DNA of 23,971 nucleotides from positions 1-23,971 of IMG/VR virus record IMGVR_UViG_3300032241_000305; one strand, 5' to 3'. Shown here piece by piece: positions 1 to 8,100 of this stretch. How positions within the stretch are numbered: the first letter of the stretch is position 1; each line of letters starts with the position of its first letter. A program made the translations under genes and the position numbers. This stretch comes from a virus. The notes under the pieces were generated by a model. It searched no databases. It was not told the DNA's origin and saw only the letters and a list, made by a program, of their open reading frames with translations.

Positions 1-1197
1 ACGCTTTCTTCTATCAGCCGTAAGTTTTCCTTTTGAGTCGCCTTTACTAGAGATACTACCATAACCCCAGTTCTCAGGATCATTGTGATGCTTAGGTAAA
101 TTACTTCTAGTATCTAATGGATCCGTCCATACAGTATCTCTATCAAATGTAGAGCGTTTTTGTCCTGGATCTTTTTTAGGTCTTTCTTTTATACCGTATC
201 CATAATCTATGCTGTCGTAATCGTCACTGTCGCCTTTCTTTTGAGTAAACAATTGGCCTTTGTATTTAGGATCACGCCATTTAGCAGATTCTTCCATGTC
301 TTCATAATCTTTAGGATCATGTTCCTCGTAGTGGTAGTACTCTAATGCCTCTTGATGACTCCAACCGTATTTTCGCATTAAGTGTCGAATTTTTTTCTCT
401 TCGTCGTCCTCGTGATGAGCATTTTCTTTTACGTCTTTCTTAGACATTTTTTCACTTTCACGTCGAGCTTTATCGCTCATATGAGTTACTTTACCGCGAC
501 TATCTTTCTTTTCGGCTTTTTTCCACTCGCCTTCTTCCTTCCAACGAACTACATTGCCATGTTCATCTTTTTCTTCTGTACGCTCTTCTTTTATAGTTTC
601 GTACATAGTTGTCAACTTATCAACTAACGATTCATGCATTGGATGTTGTAGTGCATTTGTTCCTGGAGCGCGAGCTAAAGGACTTACTTTGCCTTTGCTA
701 TTCATATCATCGCCGCTGAAAGTAACAGCATCAATACCGTGTGTATGATGACCTATATCACTGTGAGCACTGTTGCCCCAAGTTTCGCTGTCATCGCCCA
801 TTTCTTCTTCCATGCCAGTATAACACTCTTCTTCATCTTGAGCATGTGACATTGCCTTAACCATATCACCCATAATAGGTTCTTCTGTATCACCATCGTG
901 TGGTTCGCCAAACAATGCGTGACCGCTATCGCTGTCTTCACCGTCTTCGATGTCTTTAAGAATATTCATTAGACTACGAACACCACCTGCACCTGAGCCA
1001 TTTAGGCTAACGTTCATTGTAACATTGTCTTGTTGCTTAGGCGGCTCTTGATGACCCATCATACCTGGCAAGCCCATTGGGCCGCCGATAATTTCGATAC
1101 CTTCTTCATTGGCAGGACCATCTGTGTGCACAGGAGCAACTGGCTGTGCGTTTTCATCTATTGCTCTGATTGTTTTATATAGGTCGTTAAAATTCAT
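1..1197 (-). CDS. Uncharacterised acidic virion-type protein, 3' end cut by window edge
   Basis: An open frame of 399 codons starts at ATG 1197 and runs without a stop off the left edge, so the C-terminus is missing. I do not recognise a functional domain. The N-terminus (MNFNDLYKTIRAID) is followed by a Gly/Met/Pro-rich stretch at about residues 37-52 and a segment reading MNVSLNGSGAGGVR at about 61-74. Residues about 80-160 are strongly acidic with many His and Met. The distal part is charged and rich in Lys, Glu, Asp, Tyr and His, including a probable short helix (LMRKYGWSHQEALEYY). Its ATG overlaps the TAA of the upstream 209-residue gene by one base (TAATG), so the two are probably translationally coupled and transcribed together as late genes. 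I recall similar Gly/Met-rich proteins in aquatic T4-like phages, annotated only as hypothetical or structural. A disordered or scaffold-like virion protein is possible, but that is inference. Confidence 0.8.
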   Translation of the reverse strand, partial: MNFNDLYKTIRAIDENAQPVAPVHTDGPANEEGIEIIGGPMGLPGMMGHQEPPKQQDNVTMNVSLNGSGAGGVRSLMNILKDIEDGEDSDSGHALFGEPHDGDTEEPIMGDMVKAMSHAQDEEECYTGMEEEMGDDSETWGNSAHSDIGHHTHGIDAVTFSGDDMNSKGKVSPLARAPGTNALQHPMHESLVDKLTTMYETIKEERTEEKDEHGNVVRWKEEGEWKKAEKKDSRGKVTHMSDKARRESEKMSKKDVKENAHHEDDEEKKIRHLMRKYGWSHQEALEYYHYEEHDPKDYEDMEESAKWRDPKYKGQLFTQKKGDSDDYDSIDYGYGIKERPKKDPGQKRSTFDRDTVWTDPLDTRSNLPKHHNDPENWGYGSISSKGDSKGKLTADRRKR

Positions 1198-1826
1198 TAT
1201 CTTGCTCCGTGCATTGGGTCTGGAATCTTGTTATGGTGTGTACCAATTGCACTGGTTGTACCAAATTTTGTTCCTATGGTCTTGGTTTTATATTCTTTAG
1301 CAGCACCTGGTACACTGTCAGCTAACAACTTATCATTGATGCCTTTTACCTGTGTGCCATGATGGTGTTCTTTATTCAGTTCTTTCAAAAAATTCATATT
1401 GTACTTTTCACCGTACATACTACTGTTGTCACTAGGTTCGTAGTCAGTTCCTACAATTGCTTCATGTGTTCGTTCGTCGTGTTGATGATTAATTACATGT
1501 TCTGCTTCTTCACCAAGGGTTTTTACTTTAACATTGGCTTGTGCCATGCCCAACCCGCTAGCAACACGTTCGCGAACTTGCATACTATTTGCTGGATAAT
1601 TAAGCGTGACATCAAAAATTGTCATGCTAATATTTTTGTGTTCAGGAAATTCGTTGTGACGTTCTTGAATTGGAGTACGACGTGCAGCACTAACACTGGC
1701 CACGTGAAATTCTGCTAGTGCGCCTTTGATTTGTGCTTGGCAATCTTTAGGACATTCGCCAGCAATTTTTACTTTAAATTCGTAAACTTTTTTGCTTTCT
1801 GTTAAGTATTCTTTAAATGATTTCAT
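1197..1826 (-). CDS. Conserved uncharacterised T4-like phage protein (MKSFKEYLTES N-terminus)
   Basis: A 209-residue protein whose first residues, MKSFKEYLTES, resemble the short N-terminal segment seen on several T4-like capsid-associated proteins. Residues about 14-110 look like a compact alpha/beta domain, with a VKIAGECPKDC segment, a TPIQE motif followed by FPEHKN, and IFDVTLNYP. The C-terminal half is low-complexity and His/Asn/Gly-rich. I recall this domain as a conserved hypothetical in aquatic T4-like phages; no function is known to me. A late-promoter octamer lies 18 nt upstream of the ATG and overlaps the end of the terminase small subunit gene, so this gene can be transcribed independently of those before it. 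The ribosome-binding site is weak (GGGA). The stop overlaps the start of the next gene by one base. Its place after head and packaging genes suggests a virion role, which is inference. Confidence 0.85.
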   Translation of the reverse strand: MKSFKEYLTESKKVYEFKVKIAGECPKDCQAQIKGALAEFHVASVSAARRTPIQERHNEFPEHKNISMTIFDVTLNYPANSMQVRERVASGLGMAQANVKVKTLGEEAEHVINHQHDERTHEAIVGTDYEPSDNSSMYGEKYNMNFLKELNKEHHHGTQVKGINDKLLADSVPGAAKEYKTKTIGTKFGTTSAIGTHHNKIPDPMHGAR

Positions 1827-1844
1827 AGTGTAATCCCAGTATTG

Positions 1845-1852
1845 TATTTATT
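1845..1852 (-). promoter_or_regulatory. Late promoter octamer AATAAATA upstream of the 209-residue gene
   Basis: AATAAATA matches the T4 late consensus TATAAATA at 7 of 8 positions. It lies 18 nt before the ATG at 1826, leaving a predicted leader of about 12 nt. It overlaps the last codons of the gp16 gene, so it is an internal promoter within the head/packaging series. Confidence 0.55.
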
Positions 1853-2330
1853 TCAAATTCTTTAATTTTTCCAGTAGGCTGTTGCGATCTGTAATGATTA
1901 CGCCGTCACCTTGCAAGGTCACACCTTCATCTGCAGTATTTGCATCTTGATCTAGTTTTTGTTTTTTCAATTGCAAATCAATCATTTTTAATTTTTTATC
2001 TAACTTAGCACTTTTTGCATCAATAGCATTTTTAAGCATGCTGGCCGCAACTTCAAACATACGTGCACTATATCTAGCTTCAACATTCATTCCTAGATCC
2101 ATAATATCATCGTAGGCTTCTGTAGCTTTTTTAGCAAGTTCATCTAGTTCAGCGTCGCCTGCATCTCCTAGACCTTTTACCTGTGGAAGTGCCGCAGATA
2201 TTTTATCAAATTCAGAAATGTCTCGGATAAAAGGTTCTGCTAGTTCTGCTTTTTTAACTCGCTTTTCTTCTTCCTTAACAATTTTCTTGCTTTCAGGTAA
2301 GTTTAAAATTTCTTCAAGTCTTTTGGTCAT
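1848..2330 (-). CDS. 16: Terminase small subunit, gp16-like (DNA packaging)
   Basis: A 160-residue protein, close to the 164 residues of T4 gp16, the regulatory small subunit that assembles into rings and directs the gp17 ATPase/nuclease to concatemeric DNA. The N-terminus contains an LxxILNLPES segment of the kind found in phage gp16 proteins. Residues about 85-125 form a long predicted coiled coil (RYSARMFEVAASMLKNAIDA, then a Lys/Leu-rich helix), corresponding to the central antiparallel helical pair of gp16 where T4 has an MEVFATLM-type segment. The C-terminus has a short beta-like segment GDGVIITDR. The gene follows gp4 by 14 nt, with only a weak TATAAACA element and no clear Shine-Dalgarno sequence. 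The large subunit gp17, normally next door, is not adjacent here and does not appear anywhere in the window. Function is assigned from resemblance and context. Confidence 0.8.
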   Translation of the reverse strand: MTKRLEEILNLPESKKIVKEEEKRVKKAELAEPFIRDISEFDKISAALPQVKGLGDAGDAELDELAKKATEAYDDIMDLGMNVEARYSARMFEVAASMLKNAIDAKSAKLDKKLKMIDLQLKKQKLDQDANTADEGVTLQGDGVIITDRNSLLEKLKNLK

Positions 2331-2344
2331 ACACTTACTTATGT

Positions 2345-2773
2345 TTATACTTGACTGAATATATCATTTTCGTTTAGCACACGGAATTTTAATCCCTGTT
2401 GTTGGCACCAGAAATTAGCAGCTTTCCACTTAGCTTGATTTTTAACGTATTGCGCTTGATTATACTTGTTCTTGCCTACACGCTCTAGAATAGTTTGACT
2501 AGCTGGTTTTATTTCGATTAATTCTGTTAGAATTCTATTATTCTTATCAAGATACTGTATAAAAAAATCTGGCACATATACTGTTTGTCTACCAGTCAAT
2601 GGGTCTTTGTAAGGAATTTGTATTGCTTCACTAGCCCATTTGAGTATAGATTTGTTAGTATCGCAGAAATTCATAAATGTAAGCTCCCAACTAGAACGAT
2701 AGGTGGGCTGTTTAGTTCCTACATATTTTGCAGGATTTTTCATTACAAATTTTCCGCGAGCAAATTTTGCCAT
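2345..2773 (-). CDS. 4: Head completion protein, gp4-like (PD-(D/E)XK fold)
   Basis: A 142-residue protein matching the T4 gp4 head-completion family (T4 gp4 is about 150 residues). This family acts after DNA packaging to make the head competent for tail joining. Visible features in order: a basic N-terminus with GKFVMKNPAKYVG, the YRSSWE motif (E30), a WASE segment at about 46-49 followed by IPY, then PDF (D69) and ELIEIKP with E87 and K89. E30, D69 and E87-x-K89 have the spacing of a PD-(D/E)XK nuclease core, a fold this family is thought to share, so a DNA-end activity is plausible. The start lies 1 nt after the TAA of the previous gene (TAATATG), implying coupled translation. Together with gp16 downstream it forms a head-filling and completion pair. 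Confidence 0.88.
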   Translation of the reverse strand: MAKFARGKFVMKNPAKYVGTKQPTYRSSWELTFMNFCDTNKSILKWASEAIQIPYKDPLTGRQTVYVPDFFIQYLDKNNRILTELIEIKPASQTILERVGKNKYNQAQYVKNQAKWKAANFWCQQQGLKFRVLNENDIFSQV

Positions 2774-2774
2774 A

Positions 2775-3146
2775 TTAGATTAAAATGTTTCTAGCTTCAA
2801 ATGTATTATCTACTGTAGCCGTTCTATAACCTAACAAACTTGTCTTATCTCTGCTGGCATTCATAACTTGTGCAACCACTTGACTAAGTTGTACATCTGT
2901 GAGACTTTTTAGTGTATCTAATAAAGTAAAAACATCGACATTTTCTTGCCTTGCTTGATTAAGCATTACTACAGCAACACTTCCTGCACCTAATTGATCA
3001 AAGCCACGTTTTGTGAAAAATGCAATAGTTGCATCAATTTGCGCAGCAGGAAAACTTACAGGGTGTGCATTACTTTTATAAAAAAAAGATTTAACACTTT
3101 CTGTTGTATTATTTTTGGTTGTACTTGGTAAATTGGTTGTGGTCAT
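2775..3146 (-). CDS. Small conserved structural-type protein of unknown function
   Basis: A 123-residue protein with a Thr/Asn-rich start and a mostly helical core. The notable stretch, about residues 30-108, has a KRGFDQLGAGSVAVVML helix, a VDVFTLLDTLKSL helix, LSQVVAQVMNASR and a terminal LLGYR motif. I recall this pattern (a RGF helix, LLDTLK, then an NxxR and LGxR ending) as a conserved hypothetical protein beside tail-tube genes in aquatic T4-like phages, without assigned function. It lies 2 nt after the upstream gene and 1 nt before gp4, so it is part of a tightly coupled operon that probably depends on the late promoter at 4414-4421. A role in head-tail joining or tail assembly fits the position but is inference. 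Confidence 0.8.
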   Translation of the reverse strand: MTTTNLPSTTKNNTTESVKSFFYKSNAHPVSFPAAQIDATIAFFTKRGFDQLGAGSVAVVMLNQARQENVDVFTLLDTLKSLTDVQLSQVVAQVMNASRDKTSLLGYRTATVDNTFEARNILI

Positions 3147-3148
3147 AA

Positions 3149-4408
3149 TTAAAAGTCAAAACTGTAATCGTCTGTGCTACCAGAATCAAAATTGCTGCTA
3201 GGATTATTATCAGTGCCTGTGCCTGCATCTTGATTCCATGGCCCTGCTTCATCAAATCCGCCAGCATTATTTTCTGACTGTGCCGCAGCAATTTGATCTT
3301 GTGTGTTTGCATCTTCAACTGCTTGTTGATTTGCATCTTCAGTAGATTGTGTTGTATCCTCTTCTTCAGATGATGGATCGTCTCCTTCGTTAGCTGAGTC
3401 TGTTCCAGTTGTGCCAGCTTCAGTATTGCTAGAATCAGTTTTATTAGCGCCTGGGAAGGAGAATCCTGAAAGTCCGCTGACAGCACTGCCTATTAGACTA
3501 GCAACACCTTTAATTGCTGCACCTATCAATGGAGCAGCGGCCGCGCCCACAGCTGCACCCACTACCAGACCGTTTGCACTTTGATAATTGTTCACTGTAT
3601 TAAGTGCATTTCCTAGTATACCTGGTCCTAGTAAATTGCCAATACTTATGCCAGCAAGACTAGGACTGTTGCCGCTTGTGCCGCCACCTAGTGGACTAGG
3701 ATGATGATCGTAGTGACTTTGTGCAAATCCTTCTGGATTTCCATCTTCCACAGCTCCTGTTTCGTAACTGATAGCTTCGTATTCAATTTTCATGTCTACA
3801 TCGTGCACGCCGGGTCCTGCATAATCGACTCGATTATGATTAAAACTTTTTACAATTGGATTCCATACTTGATACATTACGTATTCGTGGCGAGCCATTT
3901 GATAAATCTTAATATAATTTAAAAATGGAGTTGTGCTACCGTTATCTAACCCATAAGGCACCGGCATGGCTAGGCTATAAGACTTAGTTGCATTTCTAGA
4001 ATAGGCACCTGGCGCGGTTGCACTCAAAGGATCGGCATAATAATAACTATAGTAGGATTGCCATAGTTGGTTAATTAATCCCATGTTATCGTCATGAAAT
4101 TTAATACCTATTTCTCCGCCTTTATGACGATACTGTGTTACTTTTCTTCGATTATATTGATTTAGTGTTTGTGTTTCTACAGTATAACTTGGTAAATCAA
4201 TACTCTTGACCAACATGCCTATTTCTTCTCCATAGGCTTGCACTAGCTGTGCATTTTGCAATGCAGCACGATTTATACCAAACGCCACGTGAAATAAGAA
4301 CTGGTGCTTAGGTGCTAGCCTAAATTGATCAACATTGAACAAATGATCAGCATGTTGCTGATCTCGTAAAATAGTCGATCCTGTATTATTAAAATTGTAT
4401 GAGGCCAT
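3149..4408 (-). CDS. Tail-tube-fold structural protein (gp54/gp19-type) with long acidic tail
   Basis: A 419-residue protein. Residues about 30-220 look like the beta-barrel fold shared by T4 tail tube gp19 and the tube initiators gp54/gp48: a membrane-free strand FLFHVAFG, then VKSIDLPSYTVET, a basic strand pair ending KFHDDN, a YYSYYYADP loop, IKIYQMARHEYVMY, and the closing strand EYEAISYETGAVE. The last recalls the FAYRVMQAGAVD element of gp54. Residues about 275-318 are Ala/Gly/Val-rich and hydrophobic. Residues 324-419 are Asp/Glu/Ser/Thr/Asn-rich and contain no Lys or Arg, so they are almost certainly disordered. It follows the gp19 terminator and has its own late promoter, whose octamer ends 5 nt before the ATG with no Shine-Dalgarno sequence, predicting a leaderless mRNA. 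A baseplate tube-initiator role is my best guess; other tube-like roles are possible. Confidence 0.75.
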   Translation of the reverse strand: MASYNFNNTGSTILRDQQHADHLFNVDQFRLAPKHQFLFHVAFGINRAALQNAQLVQAYGEEIGMLVKSIDLPSYTVETQTLNQYNRRKVTQYRHKGGEIGIKFHDDNMGLINQLWQSYYSYYYADPLSATAPGAYSRNATKSYSLAMPVPYGLDNGSTTPFLNYIKIYQMARHEYVMYQVWNPIVKSFNHNRVDYAGPGVHDVDMKIEYEAISYETGAVEDGNPEGFAQSHYDHHPSPLGGGTSGNSPSLAGISIGNLLGPGILGNALNTVNNYQSANGLVVGAAVGAAAAPLIGAAIKGVASLIGSAVSGLSGFSFPGANKTDSSNTEAGTTGTDSANEGDDPSSEEEDTTQSTEDANQQAVEDANTQDQIAAAQSENNAGGFDEAGPWNQDAGTGTDNNPSSNFDSGSTDDYSFDF

Positions 4409-4413
4409 AACTT

Positions 4414-4421
4414 TATTTATC
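4414..4421 (-). promoter_or_regulatory. Late promoter octamer GATAAATA, leaderless spacing
   Basis: GATAAATA matches the T4 late consensus at 7 of 8 positions. Exactly 5 nt (AAGTT) separate it from the ATG at 4408. Since T4 late transcription starts about 6 nt after the octamer, the first transcribed base would be the A of the start codon. No Shine-Dalgarno sequence is present. Confidence 0.7.
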
Positions 4422-4461
4422 GGAAAAAATAAAGTACGTAGTTAACTAATTGAGATAATAA

Positions 4462-4479
4462 AACCCACCTAAGTGGGTT
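4462..4479 (-). terminator. Intrinsic terminator after the tail tube gene
   Basis: A perfect 7-bp stem (AACCCAC / GTGGGTT) with a 4-nt loop begins 6 nt after the gp19 stop. On the minus strand it runs into an AT-rich stretch (TTTTATTAT). It lies between gp19 and the next gene's own late promoter, so it would terminate or attenuate the abundant gp18-gp19 transcript. Confidence 0.72.
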
Positions 4480-4485
4480 CTACTA

Positions 4486-5115
4486 TTAACTACCTAGAAC
4501 ACTAGTTCCGCCTGGGAATTTCTGTACTGTTTGAACTGCACCAACACCATTACTTGGAGTTGTTTGTAGTGCATTGTCATATCTGATACTTAAATCAATC
4601 ATAACTGGACCATTTTCACTATATTTTAGATCGTTATAGTTAGATGATTCAATGTAGCAACCATAAACTTCCCACACTTCTAAACTTGTAGGAGTTGTTG
4701 AGCCGTTGCCACCGTCTAGCATTTCAATACGCATAGTAAACTTGTAATCCAAGCCACTAGCTGCACTACTTTGTTCGAAGAAGTCAAATTGTTTCTGAAT
4801 TTGTTCGCCGACTAAGGTAGTAACTGCATTAGTAGCATCGTCACGTAGTTTAACTGTGATTGGTTGCCATTCTGGTTTACCGGCATAGTTGATTTTACTG
4901 TTGTAAACGTCAATAACTGTGTTTGTAAACTTAACGTTTGGACGGACAGTTTCTTGAACTTGTTTTGTTAGTTCAGTAGTGCTGCCGCTTGTGCCAAAGT
5001 TTTCAAAGCTGAGTCTGAAACGATACTTCAGTTTAGGCATTAACATACCCTGACTGCTTGCGCTTTGGTCAGATGCTAATGGTACTGTAAAATTTGATAG
5101 AGCTGCGATTGCCAT
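4486..5115 (-). CDS. 19: Tail tube protein gp19
   Basis: A 209-residue protein, somewhat longer than T4 gp19 (163 residues), which stacks as hexameric rings to form the inner tail tube through which DNA passes. Recognisable elements are the LMPKLKYRFRLSFENFG strand (residues about 25-41), KFTNTVIDVYNSKINYAGKPEW (about 61-82), the ITVKLRDD strand, a central helix region VGEQIQKQFDFFEQ, EVWEVYGCYIES, and the closing strand IDLSIRYDNA. The first and last match the tube-fold signature strands. Translation should be efficient: AGGAG lies 7 nt before the ATG. The gap after gp18 is 14 nt, and a terminator hairpin follows immediately. Sheath and tube are therefore co-expressed from the TATAAATA promoter upstream of gp18, as expected for the two major tail components. 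Confidence 0.93.
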   Translation of the reverse strand: MAIAALSNFTVPLASDQSASSQGMLMPKLKYRFRLSFENFGTSGSTTELTKQVQETVRPNVKFTNTVIDVYNSKINYAGKPEWQPITVKLRDDATNAVTTLVGEQIQKQFDFFEQSSAASGLDYKFTMRIEMLDGGNGSTTPTSLEVWEVYGCYIESSNYNDLKYSENGPVMIDLSIRYDNALQTTPSNGVGAVQTVQKFPGGTSVLGS

Positions 5116-5129
5116 TTATATTCTCCTAA

Positions 5130-8100
5130 TTATTTTCCAAGACCTTTAATTGCGCCAGTGTTTTCTAAACGCAATGGAATATAGATAAATTCAACAGCTT
5201 TCACTGGTTCAATAGCTATATCGACATGGAGTTCGTTCGCATCAATTCTGGCTGGTGTGTTGTTGCTTGAGTCACAAACTACTAGGTAGTCGTACAAAGC
5301 ACGTTGGCCAACTAGTTCTAACAAGAACTTCTCAATTTGTTGTTTGATCTCATTACGAGTAATGGTATCATTTGGTTCAAAGATGAACGGTTTAGCAATT
5401 ACATTCAATTGATAACGCATGTAAATTACTAAACGTGCTACGTTGATACGATCTAAGCTGCTAGCAACTAATTGACGTGTCTTTTGACCGTATGCAACTA
5501 GACCTGTACCAGCTAGATATGTAATTGGATTAACATGAACAGCTGCTAGTGTATCACGTTGGCCAACATTCAATGCTATAGTCTTGAATTCGCCTGTTGC
5601 ACCGTCTACATAACCTACGCTGCTTGCGTTAGTTACACCACCGCGACGTACACCAGCTGGTGCAAACCATGGATATGAAACATTGTCGCTTAGAGCAATT
5701 GTACGCAACATAATGTGGCTTGGAGGGACAACAATATAGTTACCTGTTAAGTCACTGGTATAGCCCCATGGATAATAAACAGCGCTGTAGGCATAATTTT
5801 CAATTAGGCCTTGCTCGCCATCTACTGCTGCACCCGCTGTATTGTTACCCCAGTTGCTTAGTGTTGTAGCATCTGATTTCAAACGAGCTGGTGTGTCAGC
5901 AACAATAAATGCTGACTCGCCGTTGTCTGTATTCAAGCTGATTAAAGCACTTGTTGTTTCTAGATATCCTGGGCAACTTAACAAATTAAAGATAACTGTT
6001 TCTGGTTGACGGATATTTTGATTTTCGTTGATTGTGGCCAACAAGGCTTTTAATACAACAGCACGTTGAGCCTTACGTCCAAATTGTCCAACGCCATTCA
6101 AATCATTAGGTGCATCACTGACCCAACGATCTGGATAGAAATAAGTCATTGGTTGACCTTCTGGATAATCTCCGTTATGTGTATAACGTGTATCGTTAGC
6201 ACCAGTGTCTACATAACCAGCAACATATTTCTTAACGTTAAATCCGCTACGACGTAGATTCCATAACAATGTACCTTTTGGATATAGTGCAGGATCTGGA
6301 CAATCAAAGTCAACAAAATTGCTTACAAGTAAGTCTGTGATTGCACTCGGTGTACCACCTAATGTTACACCGCCGTCTATGTTCCAACGTGCGTCAGCAA
6401 AAATAATGCCTTCGTTTGTCAAGTGATCTGTATTGTCAACTAATACCCACTTATTAGTTACACCGTTGTACTTGTAAATTGTTGGGAAGTTTTCAGTATC
6501 TTGTGGATCAATCCACAAATCACCGTTAGCTAAAGGTGCTCCACTGCTTTGTAATGTAGGCTGTGTTGCACTAATAATTGGACCATTAGGATCTGTTGGT
6601 AATCCGCCGCCAACTGAATAAATCTGTTGATAGTATGCAGCTGCTGTTGTATCTTTGTAGCCTACCCATTCGGTACCATTATTAAACATGATATCAATTT
6701 CTTCTAAGAATGTATCATACCACAATGTACCGTCTGCAGGAGTTGTAGTTATAGCAGTAACTGATGGTTTAGCAAATCCTACCGCGCCAACAGTACTTGA
6801 CCATAGACTTGCAACATATGTGTCTTCATTGCCCCATGTAATACCACTTTCTTCACCTATATCTATAATTGCAGCTGTTACATTATAGTTAGCTGTAGTT
6901 CCGACAGTAAACAATTCACTTAATGTGTTGTTATCGTAGAAATACATATCACCACCGTTGGTGTGTGTAATTGTAATAGAATTATTGGCATTACGTACTG
7001 CTGTGACTGCTGTGCCAGCTACAGTTTGTAGAATAGCTGCCACCAATGCTTGCGAATCGACCACTGCATTACCTACTGCTGTAAACGAAACAACACCTGG
7101 ATCTCCTTCTGCGCCGCCCATGAACTCTGCTGATAAGTTTTTGCTTCCAGTTTCTGAGCTAGCAATGAAGAACTGATACAATGTTTCAGCTGTGAATGTA
7201 TTATTAAGGATAATACTACTAGTAATAGCTGTTTCACCTGTTCCTGTACGACGATATAGTTTAAAATCGGCATATGGAGTACTTGGATGTTCGTCATCGT
7301 TGTATTTTACAAATACTGTATCAGTCGGCAAGTTAATGCCGCCGCCAATAGGATCTAGTGCAGCTAATGCTTCATATGTTGTTGCAAACAATTTAACAGG
7401 TTGTGATACCCATGTTTCAGAAGTAGCATTATAGCGTTTAACGATCCAATCTGCTCCTAGATTTACTGGAGTTGTTTTAACCCAAACACTGCCAGATGGG
7501 TAACCATTTGCTGAACCTGCTGTTGCAAATGTACCGTACTCTGGTGGTTGATAATGTGGGCTGATTGTTAATGCAAGCGGCATGTAGAATTTACTTTGTA
7601 AACCTACTTTAGCTACAGTTGAACCAGAAAGTGTAATACTTCCTGTTGGATTGCTATTAAACCCTTCTGCTGTACCGTCAGAATATAAATTCAAATAACC
7701 GTTGATAGCGGCCGCTGTGATTAAACCAGCTGAACCGCCAATATTTGCTGCATTGATCGCTGTGGCCAAATCAGCCACGTTTGTTACATTGCCAACTGGA
7801 ACACCATTGATGAAGATGTAGTCACCTGCTGGAGTTAATTCACCGCTAAGACCGTTCAATGAAAGATCTAATCCAGAAATAATTAAACCGTTAGGGCCGT
7901 TATGACCAGTAATTGTACGTCCGTCTAGTGCTGTGCCAGTACCGGTAACAACCCAATTGTTAACTAATAAGCTAGAACCATCGTACATGCTGGAAAAGTT
8001 TCCGCTAGAAATATGTAGTGTAGTTCCTAAGTCTCCTGATCCGCCCCAACTAGAGCCGCCAGGAGTACCGTCGACGTAACCAGTAAATGCCAATGGGCTA

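Noticed and set aside
160-748. Three plus-strand frames rich in Phe, Ser and Val at the left edge that look like small membrane proteins
   Set aside because: They are antisense shadows of the minus-strand gene, whose frame is continuously open from 1197 to the window edge with sensible phage-like sequence and a coupled start.
2339-2346. TATAAACA as a late promoter for gp16
   Set aside because: It breaks the invariant ATAAATA core and coincides with the gp4 stop codon; kept only as a weak possibility.
3109-3486. Minus-strand Gln/Leu/Ile-rich frame of 125 residues
   Set aside because: Overlaps the acidic tail of the tube-fold gene in another frame; its composition is what a shifted Asp/Glu/Ser/Asn-rich frame gives, and it has no start signal.
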